64,000 nt of DNA, taken from NCBI GenBank assembly GCA_020161655.1, contig JAIUPC010000006.1, forward strand, positions 248,001 through 312,000. Reading direction: 5' to 3'. The notes under the pieces are model-generated. The model ran no database searches, had not been told where the DNA came from, and saw only the letters and a program-made list of their open reading frames with translations. Below, in pieces: positions 28,686 through 37,331 of the stretch (position 1 is its first letter; every line of letters begins with the position of its first letter). This DNA comes from Pseudomonadota bacterium (GTDB lineage: Bacteria > Pseudomonadota > Alphaproteobacteria > Rhodobacterales > Rhodobacteraceae). A program made the translations under genes and the position numbers.

Positions 28686-29449
28686 GCGCCGTCCACCTGA
28701 TCCCGCGCGGGGCCATTGCCGAACTGAGGCTCGACAATCCGGCGAAGATGAACGCCTTCACGGTCGGGATGCTGGACGCGCTGGCCGGCCATCTCGATAA
28801 GATCGAGCGCGACCGTTCCATCGCTGCCGTGATGCTCACCGCCGAAGGCGACCGCGCCTTCTGCACCGGGGCGGACATCAACGGCTGGGGCGACCTCTCG
28901 CCCGCCGAGTTTGCCCGCCACTGGGTCCGCGACGGCCACCGCATTTTCGACCGGCTGGCGCGACTGTCAAAGCCCACCCTGGCGGTGCTGAACGGCCATG
29001 CCTTCGGCGGCGGGCTTGAGCTTGCGGCAGCCTGCGACATCCGCGTGATGGCGCCAAAGGCGACCCTCGCCCTGCCCGAAGCCGGTGTCGGCATCGTGCC
29101 GGGATGGTCCGGTACCCAGCGCCTCGCCCGGCTTCTGCCCGAGCCGATCCTGAAAGAGATGGCGCTTTTCGGCCGCCGCATCAGCGCCGAGCGCGCCTTT
29201 GCCGTTGGTTTCGTGGCCGAGGTCGCCGAAGACCCGCGCGCCGCTGCCGAGACAATCCTTGAACGCGCCGTGACCCTGTCGCCCCGCGCGGTCGAGATCA
29301 CCAAATCCATGATCCATGCCGCAAGGGACGAAGACCGCGGCGCGATGATCGAGGCGCTCGGGAGCGCCGCCATCGCCGCCACGGAGGACCGCGACGAAGG
29401 CGTCGCCTCGTTCCGCGAAAAGCGCAAACCCCAGTTTCCGGGAACCTGA
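28682..29449 (+). CDS. Enoyl-CoA hydratase/isomerase family protein
   Basis: 255-residue crotonase-fold protein. It has the oxyanion-hole motifs CTGADINGWGDLS and NGHAFGGGLELAAACDI, and the catalytic-region segment LPEAGVGIVPGWSGTQRL; a Glu equivalent (LPEAGVG) is kept while the second position is Pro in VPGW. It would hydrate, isomerise, or retro-aldol/hydrolyse the CoA thioester produced with the upstream CoA-transferase. The start at 28682 (ATGA overlap with the upstream stop) is preferred over 28673. The precise reaction is not predictable within this superfamily. Confidence 0.88.
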   Translation: MSAVHLIPRGAIAELRLDNPAKMNAFTVGMLDALAGHLDKIERDRSIAAVMLTAEGDRAFCTGADINGWGDLSPAEFARHWVRDGHRIFDRLARLSKPTLAVLNGHAFGGGLELAAACDIRVMAPKATLALPEAGVGIVPGWSGTQRLARLLPEPILKEMALFGRRISAERAFAVGFVAEVAEDPRAAAETILERAVTLSPRAVEITKSMIHAARDEDRGAMIEALGSAAIAATEDRDEGVASFREKRKPQFPGT

Positions 29450-29450
29450 C

Positions 29451-30977
29451 ATGACCGAAATGACCGTGATCGCCGCCTCGGGCGCCGCCCTGCCGCAAGA
29501 GCCGTTCCTTGGCCGCCACCTGATCGGTGGCACATGGCGGCAGAGCCTCTCGGCCAAGACGTTCGACCGGCATTCCCCGGCGCATGGCGTCCTTGCCAGC
29601 CGCTCAGCCCTCGGTGCCCGTGAAGATGCCGAGGCCGCGATCCGGGCCGCCCGGGCAAGCTTTGACAGCGGCAACTGGAGCCGCATTTCCGGCAAGGCCC
29701 GCGCCACGGTTCTTCTGAAGGCCGCCGACCTGATCGAGGCCAATGCCGACCGGATTGCGCTGATCGAGACACTGGAATCCGGCAAGCCGATCACTCAGGC
29801 GCGGGGCGAGGCTGCCGGTGCCGCCGACCTCTGGCGCTATGCCGCCTCGCTTGCCCGCACGATGCATGGCGACAGCCACAACACGCTTGGGCCGGATATG
29901 CTGGGCGTGGTGGTCAAGGAACCGATCGGCGTCGTCTCCATCATCACGCCCTGGAACTTCGCCTTCTGGATCCTTGGCCAGAAGCTTCCCTTCGCCCTCG
30001 CCGCCGGCTGTTCCTGTGTGGTGAAGCCTTCGGAAATGACGCCCTCCTCGACCGTGATCATGGGCGAGCTCCTGATCGAGGCTGGCCTGCCAGCCGGGGT
30101 CGTCAACATCGTCCTCGGCTACGGCCCCGATGTCGGCGGCACCATGACGACTGCCCCGGAGGTCGACATGGTGACCTTCACCGGCTCCACCGCCGTCGGC
30201 AAGTCGATCTCCGCCGCAGCATCGGCCACCTTGAAGAAGGTGGCGCTTGAGCTTGGCGGCAAGAACCCGCAGGTGATCTTTCCCGACGCCGACATGGAGA
30301 GCGCCGCCGATGCCGTGACCTTCGGCGTCTATTTCAACGCTGGCGAATGCTGCAACTCCGGCAGCCGGATCATCGTACATGAGGATGTGGCAGACGACCT
30401 TATCACCCGCGTCGTCGCGCTCTCGCGCAAGGTGGCCTTCGGCGACCCGCTCGACCCCGCCACGCAAGTCGGCGCGATCATCACGCCGCAGCATCTGGGC
30501 AAGATCGACAGCTATGTGCGCGAGGCCGAAAAGGCCGGGGCGGAAGTCGCCTTGGGCGGCGCGCGCCTGTCTGTGCCGGGCCTTTCGGGCGATTTCTACC
30601 AGCCGACAGTCGTGCGCGGCGTCACCCCCGGCATGGCCATCGCGCGGGAAGAGGTCTTCGGGCCGGTGCTTTCCGTCCTCACATTCCAGACCATGGAAGA
30701 GGCTTTGGCGCTGACGAACGACGACGCCTATGGCCTTTCGGCGGGGGTGTGGAGCGAGAACGTCCACACCTGCCTCGAATTTTCGCGCCGGGCGCAGGCG
30801 GGGACGGTCTGGACCAACACCTGGATGGACGGCTTCCCCGAACTGACCTTCGGCGGCATGAAGCAATCCGGTCAGGGGCGGGAGATCGGGCCCTACGGCC
30901 TTGACGAGTTCCTTGAGGTCAAGACGCTGGTCATGCGCATCGGCAAGACCCGCGCGCCCTGGGTGAGGCAGGGATGA
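29451..30977 (+). CDS. Aldehyde dehydrogenase (NAD(P)+)
   Basis: 508-residue ALDH-superfamily enzyme, cytoplasmic. The NAD-binding segment is TPWNFAFWILGQKLPFALAAG and TGSTAVGKSIS; the general-base Glu is in ELGGKNPQVIF, and the catalytic cysteine is Cys301 in NAGECCNSGSR. The C-terminal EVFGPVLSVL and GGMKQSGQGREIGPYGLDEF are typical of the betaine/gamma-aminobutyraldehyde-like group. It starts one base after the upstream stop and its stop overlaps the GMC gene, so it is part of the coupled operon; it presumably oxidises an aldehyde made by a GMC or SDR neighbour. Confidence 0.93.
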   Translation: MTEMTVIAASGAALPQEPFLGRHLIGGTWRQSLSAKTFDRHSPAHGVLASRSALGAREDAEAAIRAARASFDSGNWSRISGKARATVLLKAADLIEANADRIALIETLESGKPITQARGEAAGAADLWRYAASLARTMHGDSHNTLGPDMLGVVVKEPIGVVSIITPWNFAFWILGQKLPFALAAGCSCVVKPSEMTPSSTVIMGELLIEAGLPAGVVNIVLGYGPDVGGTMTTAPEVDMVTFTGSTAVGKSISAAASATLKKVALELGGKNPQVIFPDADMESAADAVTFGVYFNAGECCNSGSRIIVHEDVADDLITRVVALSRKVAFGDPLDPATQVGAIITPQHLGKIDSYVREAEKAGAEVALGGARLSVPGLSGDFYQPTVVRGVTPGMAIAREEVFGPVLSVLTFQTMEEALALTNDDAYGLSAGVWSENVHTCLEFSRRAQAGTVWTNTWMDGFPELTFGGMKQSGQGREIGPYGLDEFLEVKTLVMRIGKTRAPWVRQG

Positions 30978-32464
30978 GCGGCCCCGACATCATCATCATC
31001 GGCTCGGGCATCGGCGGTGCCACCATGGCCGCCCGCCTTGCCCCTTCGGGCCGCCGCATCCTGATCCTCGAACGCGGCGAGCGGCTTCAGGACTGCCCCG
31101 AGGCGCGCGATCCGGCGGCGATCTTCGGACGCGGCTATTTCCGCCCGAAAGAAATGTGGTTCGACCAGAACGGCGAAGGGTTCAACCCCGGAAACTATGC
31201 CTATGTTGGCGGAAACTCGAAATTCTACGGCGCGGTTCTCCTGCGCTACCGCGCCGAGGATTTCCGCCCACTCAAGCATATCGAAGGCACCACGCCCGGC
31301 TGGCCTATCGGCTACGACGACCTTGAGCCTTTCTACCAGGAGGCCGAGGCGCTTTACCGCGTGCGGGGCGAGTTGGGCTACGACCAGACCGAGCCGCCGC
31401 ATTCCGGCCCCTATCCCTTCCCGCCGATCCCGGACGAACCCTTCATCGCCGACCTTCGGCGCAGGCTTTCGGCGCAGGGCCTGCACCCCGGCCCGCTGCC
31501 GCTTGCCGTCGACCTCGACCGCTGGCTCGCCCGCGCACCGACCGGTTGGGACGCCTTCCCCGACACCTGCGGCGGCAAGCTGGATGCCGAGACGGCGGCC
31601 TTGGCCGAGGCGCTGAAGCACCCGAATGTCACGCTGATGACCGGTGCCCGAGTGACGCGCCTGATCGCCGAGGGGCGCCGCATCGTCGCTGTCGAATTTG
31701 AGCGCGGCGGGCGGGTAGAAAGGCTCTCCGCCCGCCATATCTGCCTTTCTGCGGGCGCGGTGATGTCGGCGGCGATCCTTCTGTCATCGGCGGATGCGGC
31801 CCATCCCACCGGCCTCGCCAATGGCTCCGATCAGGTCGGGCGCAACTTCATGAACCACAATCTCTCCGGCGTCATCGGCATCAGCCCCTTTCGCCGCAAC
31901 ACCACGGTCTATGAAAAGACCATCCAGTTCAACGACTGGTACCTGACCGGCGGCCCGAACGGTGAACCCCTTGGCAATATCCAGATGGTCGGCCGCATCA
32001 CCGGGCCGATCCTTGCCGCCGAGGCCGGACTGCCCTTGCCGCTCGCCCACTGGATCGCCGAACATTCGGTCCACTTGATGACCATGTCGGAGGATCTGCC
32101 GGTGCCGGACAGCCGGGTTCTGGTGAAGAACGGCAAGATCGAGCTGCACTGGCGCCGGACAAACTGGGCCGCGCATGAACTCCTGACGAAGCGGCTGAAA
32201 CAGGCCTTGCGCCGCGCAGGTTGGCCTATCGTCCTGTCGAAAGCCTTCGAGAAACGGACGCCGAGCCATCAGTGCGGCACCGCGCGCATGGGCGCCGATC
32301 CGGCCGCGAGCGTCGTCGACCCCTTCTGCAAGGCGCATGACATCGACAACCTCTGGATCGTCGATGCCTCCGTCCTGCCGACATCGGCGGGGGTCAACCC
32401 GTCTCTGACCATCGCCGCGCTGTCGCTGAGGACCGCCGACCGGATGCTAGAGGTGGCGGCATGA
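30974..32464 (+). CDS. GMC-family FAD oxidoreductase (first of two)
   Basis: 496 residues with the FAD-binding motif IIIIGSGIGGATMAARLAP at residues 6-24, ending LILERGE. The family C-terminal region is HQCGTARMGADPAASVVD (active-site His) and VDASVLPTSAGVNPSLTIAA (Asn pair). No signal peptide is present, so it is cytoplasmic or membrane-attached. The closest general types are gluconate or sugar dehydrogenase large-subunit-like and pyranose-oxidising GMC enzymes. It overlaps both neighbours by 4 nt. It probably oxidises a hydroxyl group of the operon's polyol or sugar substrate. Confidence 0.88.
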   Translation: MSGPDIIIIGSGIGGATMAARLAPSGRRILILERGERLQDCPEARDPAAIFGRGYFRPKEMWFDQNGEGFNPGNYAYVGGNSKFYGAVLLRYRAEDFRPLKHIEGTTPGWPIGYDDLEPFYQEAEALYRVRGELGYDQTEPPHSGPYPFPPIPDEPFIADLRRRLSAQGLHPGPLPLAVDLDRWLARAPTGWDAFPDTCGGKLDAETAALAEALKHPNVTLMTGARVTRLIAEGRRIVAVEFERGGRVERLSARHICLSAGAVMSAAILLSSADAAHPTGLANGSDQVGRNFMNHNLSGVIGISPFRRNTTVYEKTIQFNDWYLTGGPNGEPLGNIQMVGRITGPILAAEAGLPLPLAHWIAEHSVHLMTMSEDLPVPDSRVLVKNGKIELHWRRTNWAAHELLTKRLKQALRRAGWPIVLSKAFEKRTPSHQCGTARMGADPAASVVDPFCKAHDIDNLWIVDASVLPTSAGVNPSLTIAALSLRTADRMLEVAA

Positions 32465-33219
32465 GCGGCGTCGCACTCATCACCGGCGGCCAGCAGGGCA
32501 TCGGCTTCGGCATCGCCAAGGCGTTGGCGGCTGAGGGCTTCGCCATCGCCATCGCGTCCCTGCCGGACGAGAGCAGCGCCGCGGTCAAGCAGGCGCTGGC
32601 CGAACTCGGCCCCAAGGCCAGCTACTTCCGCCACGACCTTGCCGAGATCGCCCGCGCAGGAGACCTTCTGAACGCGGTCGAGGCCGCGTTGGGTCCGGTG
32701 ACGGCCTTCGTTTCCAACGCTGGCGTCCCCGCCATGGCGCGCGGCGACATGCTCGACATCAAGCCGGAAAGCTTTGACCACGTGCTTGGCATCAACCTCC
32801 GCGGCAACTTCTTCCTCGCGCAGGAAGTGGCGCGCCGGATGGCGGGGCGACGGTCGCCAGATTATAAGTCGATGAGCTTCATCACGTCGGTTTCCGCCGG
32901 AATGGTGTCAATCGAGCGGGCAGAATACTGCATCTCCAAGGCCGGGGCCTCGATGATGACCGCGCTCTTCGCCGCGCGCCTCGCCCCCCTTGGCATCGGC
33001 GTCTTCGAGCTTCGCCCCGGCATCATCGAAACCGAAATGACGGCGGGCGTGAAGGACAAGTACAGCCAGCGGATCGAGGCCGGGCTGGTGCCCGCCGGGC
33101 GCTGGGGCCAGCCTGGCGACATCGGCAAGGTCATCGTTCCCATCGCCACCGGGCAGATGGCCTTCGCGACCGGCACGGTCGTTCCGGTGGATGGCGGTCT
33201 GTCCATCCCGCGGCTCTAG
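32461..33219 (+). CDS. Short-chain dehydrogenase/reductase
   Basis: 252-residue classical SDR. Cofactor motif ALITGGQQGIGFGIAKAL at residues 5-22, NAG motif VSNAGVPAMARGD, catalytic Ser in ITSVSAGMVS and Tyr-x-x-x-Lys in YCISKAG, ending GTVVPVDGGLSIPRL. It is oriented like 3-oxoacyl-(ACP) reductase-type and sugar dehydrogenases. It overlaps the first GMC gene by 4 nt. It could reduce a keto intermediate or oxidise a secondary alcohol in the unknown pathway. Confidence 0.92.
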   Translation: MSGVALITGGQQGIGFGIAKALAAEGFAIAIASLPDESSAAVKQALAELGPKASYFRHDLAEIARAGDLLNAVEAALGPVTAFVSNAGVPAMARGDMLDIKPESFDHVLGINLRGNFFLAQEVARRMAGRRSPDYKSMSFITSVSAGMVSIERAEYCISKAGASMMTALFAARLAPLGIGVFELRPGIIETEMTAGVKDKYSQRIEAGLVPAGRWGQPGDIGKVIVPIATGQMAFATGTVVPVDGGLSIPRL

Positions 33220-33231
33220 AAAGGAAGTAGC

Positions 33232-34818
33232 ATGGCTTCGGGCTATGATTTCATCATCGTCGGCGGCGGTTCGGCTGGTTCAGTCCTTGCCGCGCGGTTG
33301 AGCGAGAACCCGTCTGCCCGAGTCCTTCTCTTGGAGGCCGGGCCGCGTGACTGGCACCCTTTCTATCACATGCCCGCCGGCTTCGCGAAGATGACCAAGG
33401 GCATCGGCAGCTGGGGCTGGCACACGGTTCCGCAGAAGCACATGAAGGACATGGTGATCCGCTACACCCAGGCCCGCGTACTGGGCGGCGGCTCGACGGT
33501 CAATGCGCAGATCTACACGCGCGGCAATGCGATGGACTATGACGAATGGCGCCAGCGCGGCTGCAGCGGCTGGTCCTACGAAGACGTGCTGCCCTATTTC
33601 CGCAAGTCGGAAGACAATGATACCTACGACAATCGCTACCACGGAAAGGGCGGCCCCCTGGGCGTCAGCAAGCCCGCCGCGCCGCTGCCGATCTGCGAGG
33701 CCTATTTCAAGGCCGCCGGCGAAATCGGCATCCCGCGCAACATGGACATGGCCGGGGAAGTTCAGGACGGCGTCGGCTACTACCAGTTGACCCAGCGCAA
33801 CGTGCGCCGGTCCTCCGCCTCCATCGCCTTCCTGAACCCGGTGCGGAGCCGGTCGAACCTGACGATCCGCACCGGCGCGCAGGTTCTGCGGCTGGTGGTG
33901 GAAAGCGGCCGCGCCGTCGGGGTCGAGCTTGCGGGCGAAGGCATCGTCCGCGCCGATGCCGAAGTCATCCTCTCTTCCGGCGCCATGGGCACACCGCGGC
34001 TTCTCCAGCTTTCCGGCATCGGCCCGGCGGATCATCTGCGCGCCGTGGGCGTGCCTGTCATCCACGATCAGGCTGAAGTAGGGTCGAATCTGCAGGACCA
34101 TCTCGACCTTTTCGTCATCGCCGAATGCACTGGCCCGCATACCTATGACCGCTATTCAAAGCCGCATCTGTCGGTCGTCGCCGGGATTCAGTACCTGCTG
34201 AGCCGGACCGGCCCGGTCGCCTCGTCACTCTTCGAAACCGGCGGTTTCTGGTACGCCGACCCCGATGCGCGTTCGCCCGACATCCAGTTCCACCTCGGCC
34301 TCGGCTCGGGGATCGAGGCTGGCGTGACGGCGATGGAAAATGGCGGCGTCACCCTCAACTCCGCATATCTCCGACCGCGGTCGCGCGGCACCGTCCGGCT
34401 CGCCTCGGCGGACCCGGCGGCGGCGCCGCTCATCGATCCGAACTACTGGTCTGACCCGTACGACCGCGAAATGTCGATCCGTGGCCTGAAGCTCGCGCGC
34501 GAGATCATGGCGCAGAAGGCGCTGGCGCCCTTCGTGAAGTCCGAGGTTCTGCCGGGGCCGGAGGTGCGGACCGACGAGGACTACTTCAATTACGCCTGCG
34601 CCAATGCCAAGACCGATCATCACCCCGCCGGCACCTGCCGGATGGGCTCCGATCCGACTGCCGTTGTCGACCCGGAACTGCGATTCAACGGCATCGAACG
34701 CCTCAGGATCGTCGACAATTCCATCATGCCGACGCTGGTTTCGGCGAACACGAACGCAACTGCCATCATGATCGGCGAAAAGGCCGCCGACATAATCAAG
34801 GCCGCGCACGGAGGTTAG
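33232..34818 (+). CDS. GMC-family FAD oxidoreductase, choline-dehydrogenase-like (second of two)
   Basis: 528 residues with FIIVGGGSAGSVLAARLSE at 5-23, LLEAGP, and the GMC signature segment ARVLGGGSTVNAQIYTRGN near 80-98. The active-site His pair is in TDHHPAGTCRMG (His463/His464) and the terminal catalytic Asn is in VSANTNATAIMIGEKAAD. It resembles the choline/alcohol dehydrogenase branch more than the first GMC protein of this operon does. A GGAAG site lies 4 nt before the ATG. The presence of two distinct GMC enzymes suggests two oxidations of the same substrate. Confidence 0.93.
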   Translation: MASGYDFIIVGGGSAGSVLAARLSENPSARVLLLEAGPRDWHPFYHMPAGFAKMTKGIGSWGWHTVPQKHMKDMVIRYTQARVLGGGSTVNAQIYTRGNAMDYDEWRQRGCSGWSYEDVLPYFRKSEDNDTYDNRYHGKGGPLGVSKPAAPLPICEAYFKAAGEIGIPRNMDMAGEVQDGVGYYQLTQRNVRRSSASIAFLNPVRSRSNLTIRTGAQVLRLVVESGRAVGVELAGEGIVRADAEVILSSGAMGTPRLLQLSGIGPADHLRAVGVPVIHDQAEVGSNLQDHLDLFVIAECTGPHTYDRYSKPHLSVVAGIQYLLSRTGPVASSLFETGGFWYADPDARSPDIQFHLGLGSGIEAGVTAMENGGVTLNSAYLRPRSRGTVRLASADPAAAPLIDPNYWSDPYDREMSIRGLKLAREIMAQKALAPFVKSEVLPGPEVRTDEDYFNYACANAKTDHHPAGTCRMGSDPTAVVDPELRFNGIERLRIVDNSIMPTLVSANTNATAIMIGEKAADIIKAAHGG

Positions 34819-34821
34819 ACC

Positions 34822-35130
34822 ATGATCCGCCATATCGTCCTGATCCGGTTCCGGAGTGACGTGACCGAAGACACCATCAGGACCATTTTCGACGATCTCC
34901 ACAGCATCGAAGGCAGCATCCCCGGCCTAGGCGCCGTCCATTCCGGGCGAAGCGAAAGCCCCGAAGGGATCGAACGCGGCTATATGCACGGCTTCACGTC
35001 CGACTTCGCTGATTGGGACGCGCTCGCCGCCTATCAGGAACACCCCGACCACAAGCGCGTCAGTGCCGCCCTTGTCGAACATGCCGAGGGCGGGCTTGAC
35101 GGGATTCTCGTCTTCGACCTGCCCTGCTGA
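34822..35130 (+). CDS. Dabb (stress-responsive A/B barrel) domain protein
   Basis: 102-residue single-domain protein starting MIRHIVLIRFRSDVTEDTI, the typical N-terminal strand of the dimeric alpha-beta barrel (Dabb) family, with GSIPGLGAVHSGRSES and YQEHPDHKRV further on. Members occur beside sugar-catabolic genes and some act as isomerases, cyclases or as ligand-binding partners. A GGAGG site lies 7 nt upstream of the ATG. It is placed between the second GMC enzyme and the DUF993 protein. Confidence 0.88.
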   Translation: MIRHIVLIRFRSDVTEDTIRTIFDDLHSIEGSIPGLGAVHSGRSESPEGIERGYMHGFTSDFADWDALAAYQEHPDHKRVSAALVEHAEGGLDGILVFDLPC

Positions 35131-35150
35131 CCCAAGCGAAAGCCCGTGCC

Positions 35151-36314
35151 ATGCTGATCCTGCCCACTTCGGATGCCCGCCTCGAAGCCTACGCGCTGAC
35201 CGGCACGCCACTGACCCCGCGCGCGCCCCGAGTTCCGCTGACGCGGACGGCCTTTGCCGCCGCACATGTCGTGTCGGACCCTTTGCGCGAGCGGAACCCC
35301 TGGGATACCCGCCCTGCCGTGGACTGGAAGGCGACGCTCGTCTTTCGTCAGTCGCTCTGGGATCAGGGCCTTGGCCTGGCCGAGGCGATGGACACCGCCC
35401 AGCGCGGCATGGGCGTGGATTGGCTGACCGCGAAGGAACTGATCGAGCGGACCATGAAGGCCGCGAAAGTGCATCCGCTGAAACCGCGCGTCGCCTGCGG
35501 CGCGGGCACCGACCATGCCGCGGCCTCAGACCTCGCGACACCGGACGGCATCGCCCGTGCCTATGAGACGCAGATGGCGGCGATCGAGAACGCGGGCGGC
35601 CAGCTTATCCTGATGGCCTCGCGCGCGTTTACGGCGATTTCGGCCGTGAAAGACACGTATCACAAGGTCTACCGCCGGCTGATCGACAATGCGAAAGACC
35701 CGGTGATCCTGCATTGGCTCGGCGACATGTTCGACCCAGCGCTCAGGGGCTACTGGGGCACCACGGATGTCGACGCCGCGTCGGATTTCGTGCTGGACCT
35801 CATCGCCGAGAACCCCGCCAAGGTCGACGGCATCAAGATTTCGCTCCTCGACCAGGCGCATGAGGAAGCCTTCCGCAAGCGCCTGCCGGCGGGTGTGCGG
35901 CTTTATACCGGCGACGATTTCAACTATGCCGACCTCATCGCCGGGGATGGCGCGCACTACTCCCACGCGCTCCTTGGCATCTTCGCCGCCATTGCGCCGG
36001 CCGCCGCGCAAGCGCTTGAGGCACTGGCGGAAGGCGACATGCAGGCCTACCACCGGCTTTTCGCCCCGACGGTCCCCCTCAGCCGCGAGATCTTTCGGGC
36101 GCCGACGCGGTTCTACAAGGCGGGCATCGCCTTCCTCGCCTGGCTCAACGGCTACCAGAGCCATTTCATAATGCCCGCCGGTTTCCAGTCGAGCCGCGAC
36201 ATCACCCATTATGCCGAGGTGTTCCGGCTGGCCGACAGGGCCGGCCTCCTTCGCGACCCTGATCTTGCCGAACAGAGGATGCGCCAGCTTCTGGCGATCC
36301 ACGGGCTAGTCTGA
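35151..36314 (+). CDS. DUF993 family protein, dihydrodipicolinate-synthase-like aldolase
   Basis: 387 residues. It matches the DUF993 group, distant TIM-barrel relatives of the DHDPS/N-acetylneuraminate lyase superfamily. Features are AFTAISAVKDTYHKVYRRLI, ILHWLGDMFDPALRGYWGT and the lysine-bearing strand VDGIKISLLDQ, where Lys229 is the candidate Schiff-base residue. Function is not established for the family; a retro-aldol cleavage of a keto-acid or keto-sugar would fit the operon, which then provides a glycerate kinase for a three-carbon product. It directly precedes the LacI regulator gene. Confidence 0.85.
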   Translation: MLILPTSDARLEAYALTGTPLTPRAPRVPLTRTAFAAAHVVSDPLRERNPWDTRPAVDWKATLVFRQSLWDQGLGLAEAMDTAQRGMGVDWLTAKELIERTMKAAKVHPLKPRVACGAGTDHAAASDLATPDGIARAYETQMAAIENAGGQLILMASRAFTAISAVKDTYHKVYRRLIDNAKDPVILHWLGDMFDPALRGYWGTTDVDAASDFVLDLIAENPAKVDGIKISLLDQAHEEAFRKRLPAGVRLYTGDDFNYADLIAGDGAHYSHALLGIFAAIAPAAAQALEALAEGDMQAYHRLFAPTVPLSREIFRAPTRFYKAGIAFLAWLNGYQSHFIMPAGFQSSRDITHYAEVFRLADRAGLLRDPDLAEQRMRQLLAIHGLV

Positions 36315-36320
36315 GCCGGG

Positions 36321-37331
36321 ATGGAAAGGCGCCCCACCATCATCGACGTGGCCCTACGCGCGGGCGTGTCGAAATCGACGGTGAGCCTTGTCCTCCAGCA
36401 CAGTCCCGCCGTGCGGGAGGAAACCCGTGCCCAGGTCCGCGCCGCCATGGCCGATCTCGGCTATGTCTACAACCGCACGGCGGCAACCATGCGGACGGCG
36501 AATGCCGGCCTGATCGGGCTTGTCATCAACGACCTCAGGAATCCGTTCTTCACCGAATTCGCCACCGCCCTGCAGATGGCGCTCGCCAAGCGTGGCTATG
36601 CCGCCGTGGTGGCAAATACGGATGAAGACAGCAGGCTTCAGGCGCAGGTCATCGGCGCGATGATCGAACATGGCGTCTCCGCCCTCATCGTCTCGCCCGC
36701 CTACGGGGTCGATGCGACTGCCTTCGACGCCATCGAACGGGCGGGGATTCCGGCAATGCAGGTCTTGCGCAAGGTCGATGCGCGGACCGGACTTTTCCCC
36801 TTTGCGGCACCGGATTACCGCGCAGGCGGCCACCTCGCGACCGAACATCTTCTGGCATCGGGCGCGCGGCGGATCGCCTTCGTCGGCGGGCTTGCGGGGC
36901 GCGAGGTCACGCAGGAGCGCATGTCGGGCTATCTCGCGGCTTTGCAATCCCGAGGGCTGAAGCCACTTTTCCTGCCTGGCCGCGCCAGCCGGGCTTTCGG
37001 GCGCGATGCGGCCCTGGTGTTGCGCCGCGATCACCCGGAGGTTGACGCAGTGCTTTGCTTCAACGACCTGATCGCGCTTGGCCTCCTCAGCGGCACTGCC
37101 GAGATCGGCCGAGAGGTTGGGAAGGCATTCAAAGTTGTCGGATTCGACGATATCGAGGAATGCGCGCAGTGCTACCCTGCGCTGACCACGGTCCGTTGCG
37201 ACATCGCCAGCTTTGGCGAAGGCGTCGCGCGGACGGTGCTGGAATGGCTGGAGGAGGGCGTGATGCCGCAACCTGAAACCCGGACGCCGGTGGAACTGGT
37301 GATCCGTACATCAAGCGGGGCCGTGGCGTGA
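36321..37331 (+). CDS. LacI-family transcriptional regulator
   Basis: 336 residues. The N-terminal LacI helix-turn-helix with hinge helix is TIIDVALRAGVSKSTVSLVL at residues 5-24, and the periplasmic-binding-protein-like effector domain spans about 60-336 (GLVINDLRNPFFTEF, VVGFDDIEECAQCYPALTTV). It is embedded inside the operon and its stop overlaps the glycerate kinase start by 4 nt, an autoregulated arrangement. The two CG-centred operators at 26059-26095 in front of the operon's first gene are the likely targets. The inducer is presumably the unknown pathway substrate or an intermediate. Confidence 0.95.
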   Translation: MERRPTIIDVALRAGVSKSTVSLVLQHSPAVREETRAQVRAAMADLGYVYNRTAATMRTANAGLIGLVINDLRNPFFTEFATALQMALAKRGYAAVVANTDEDSRLQAQVIGAMIEHGVSALIVSPAYGVDATAFDAIERAGIPAMQVLRKVDARTGLFPFAAPDYRAGGHLATEHLLASGARRIAFVGGLAGREVTQERMSGYLAALQSRGLKPLFLPGRASRAFGRDAALVLRRDHPEVDAVLCFNDLIALGLLSGTAEIGREVGKAFKVVGFDDIEECAQCYPALTTVRCDIASFGEGVARTVLEWLEEGVMPQPETRTPVELVIRTSSGAVA

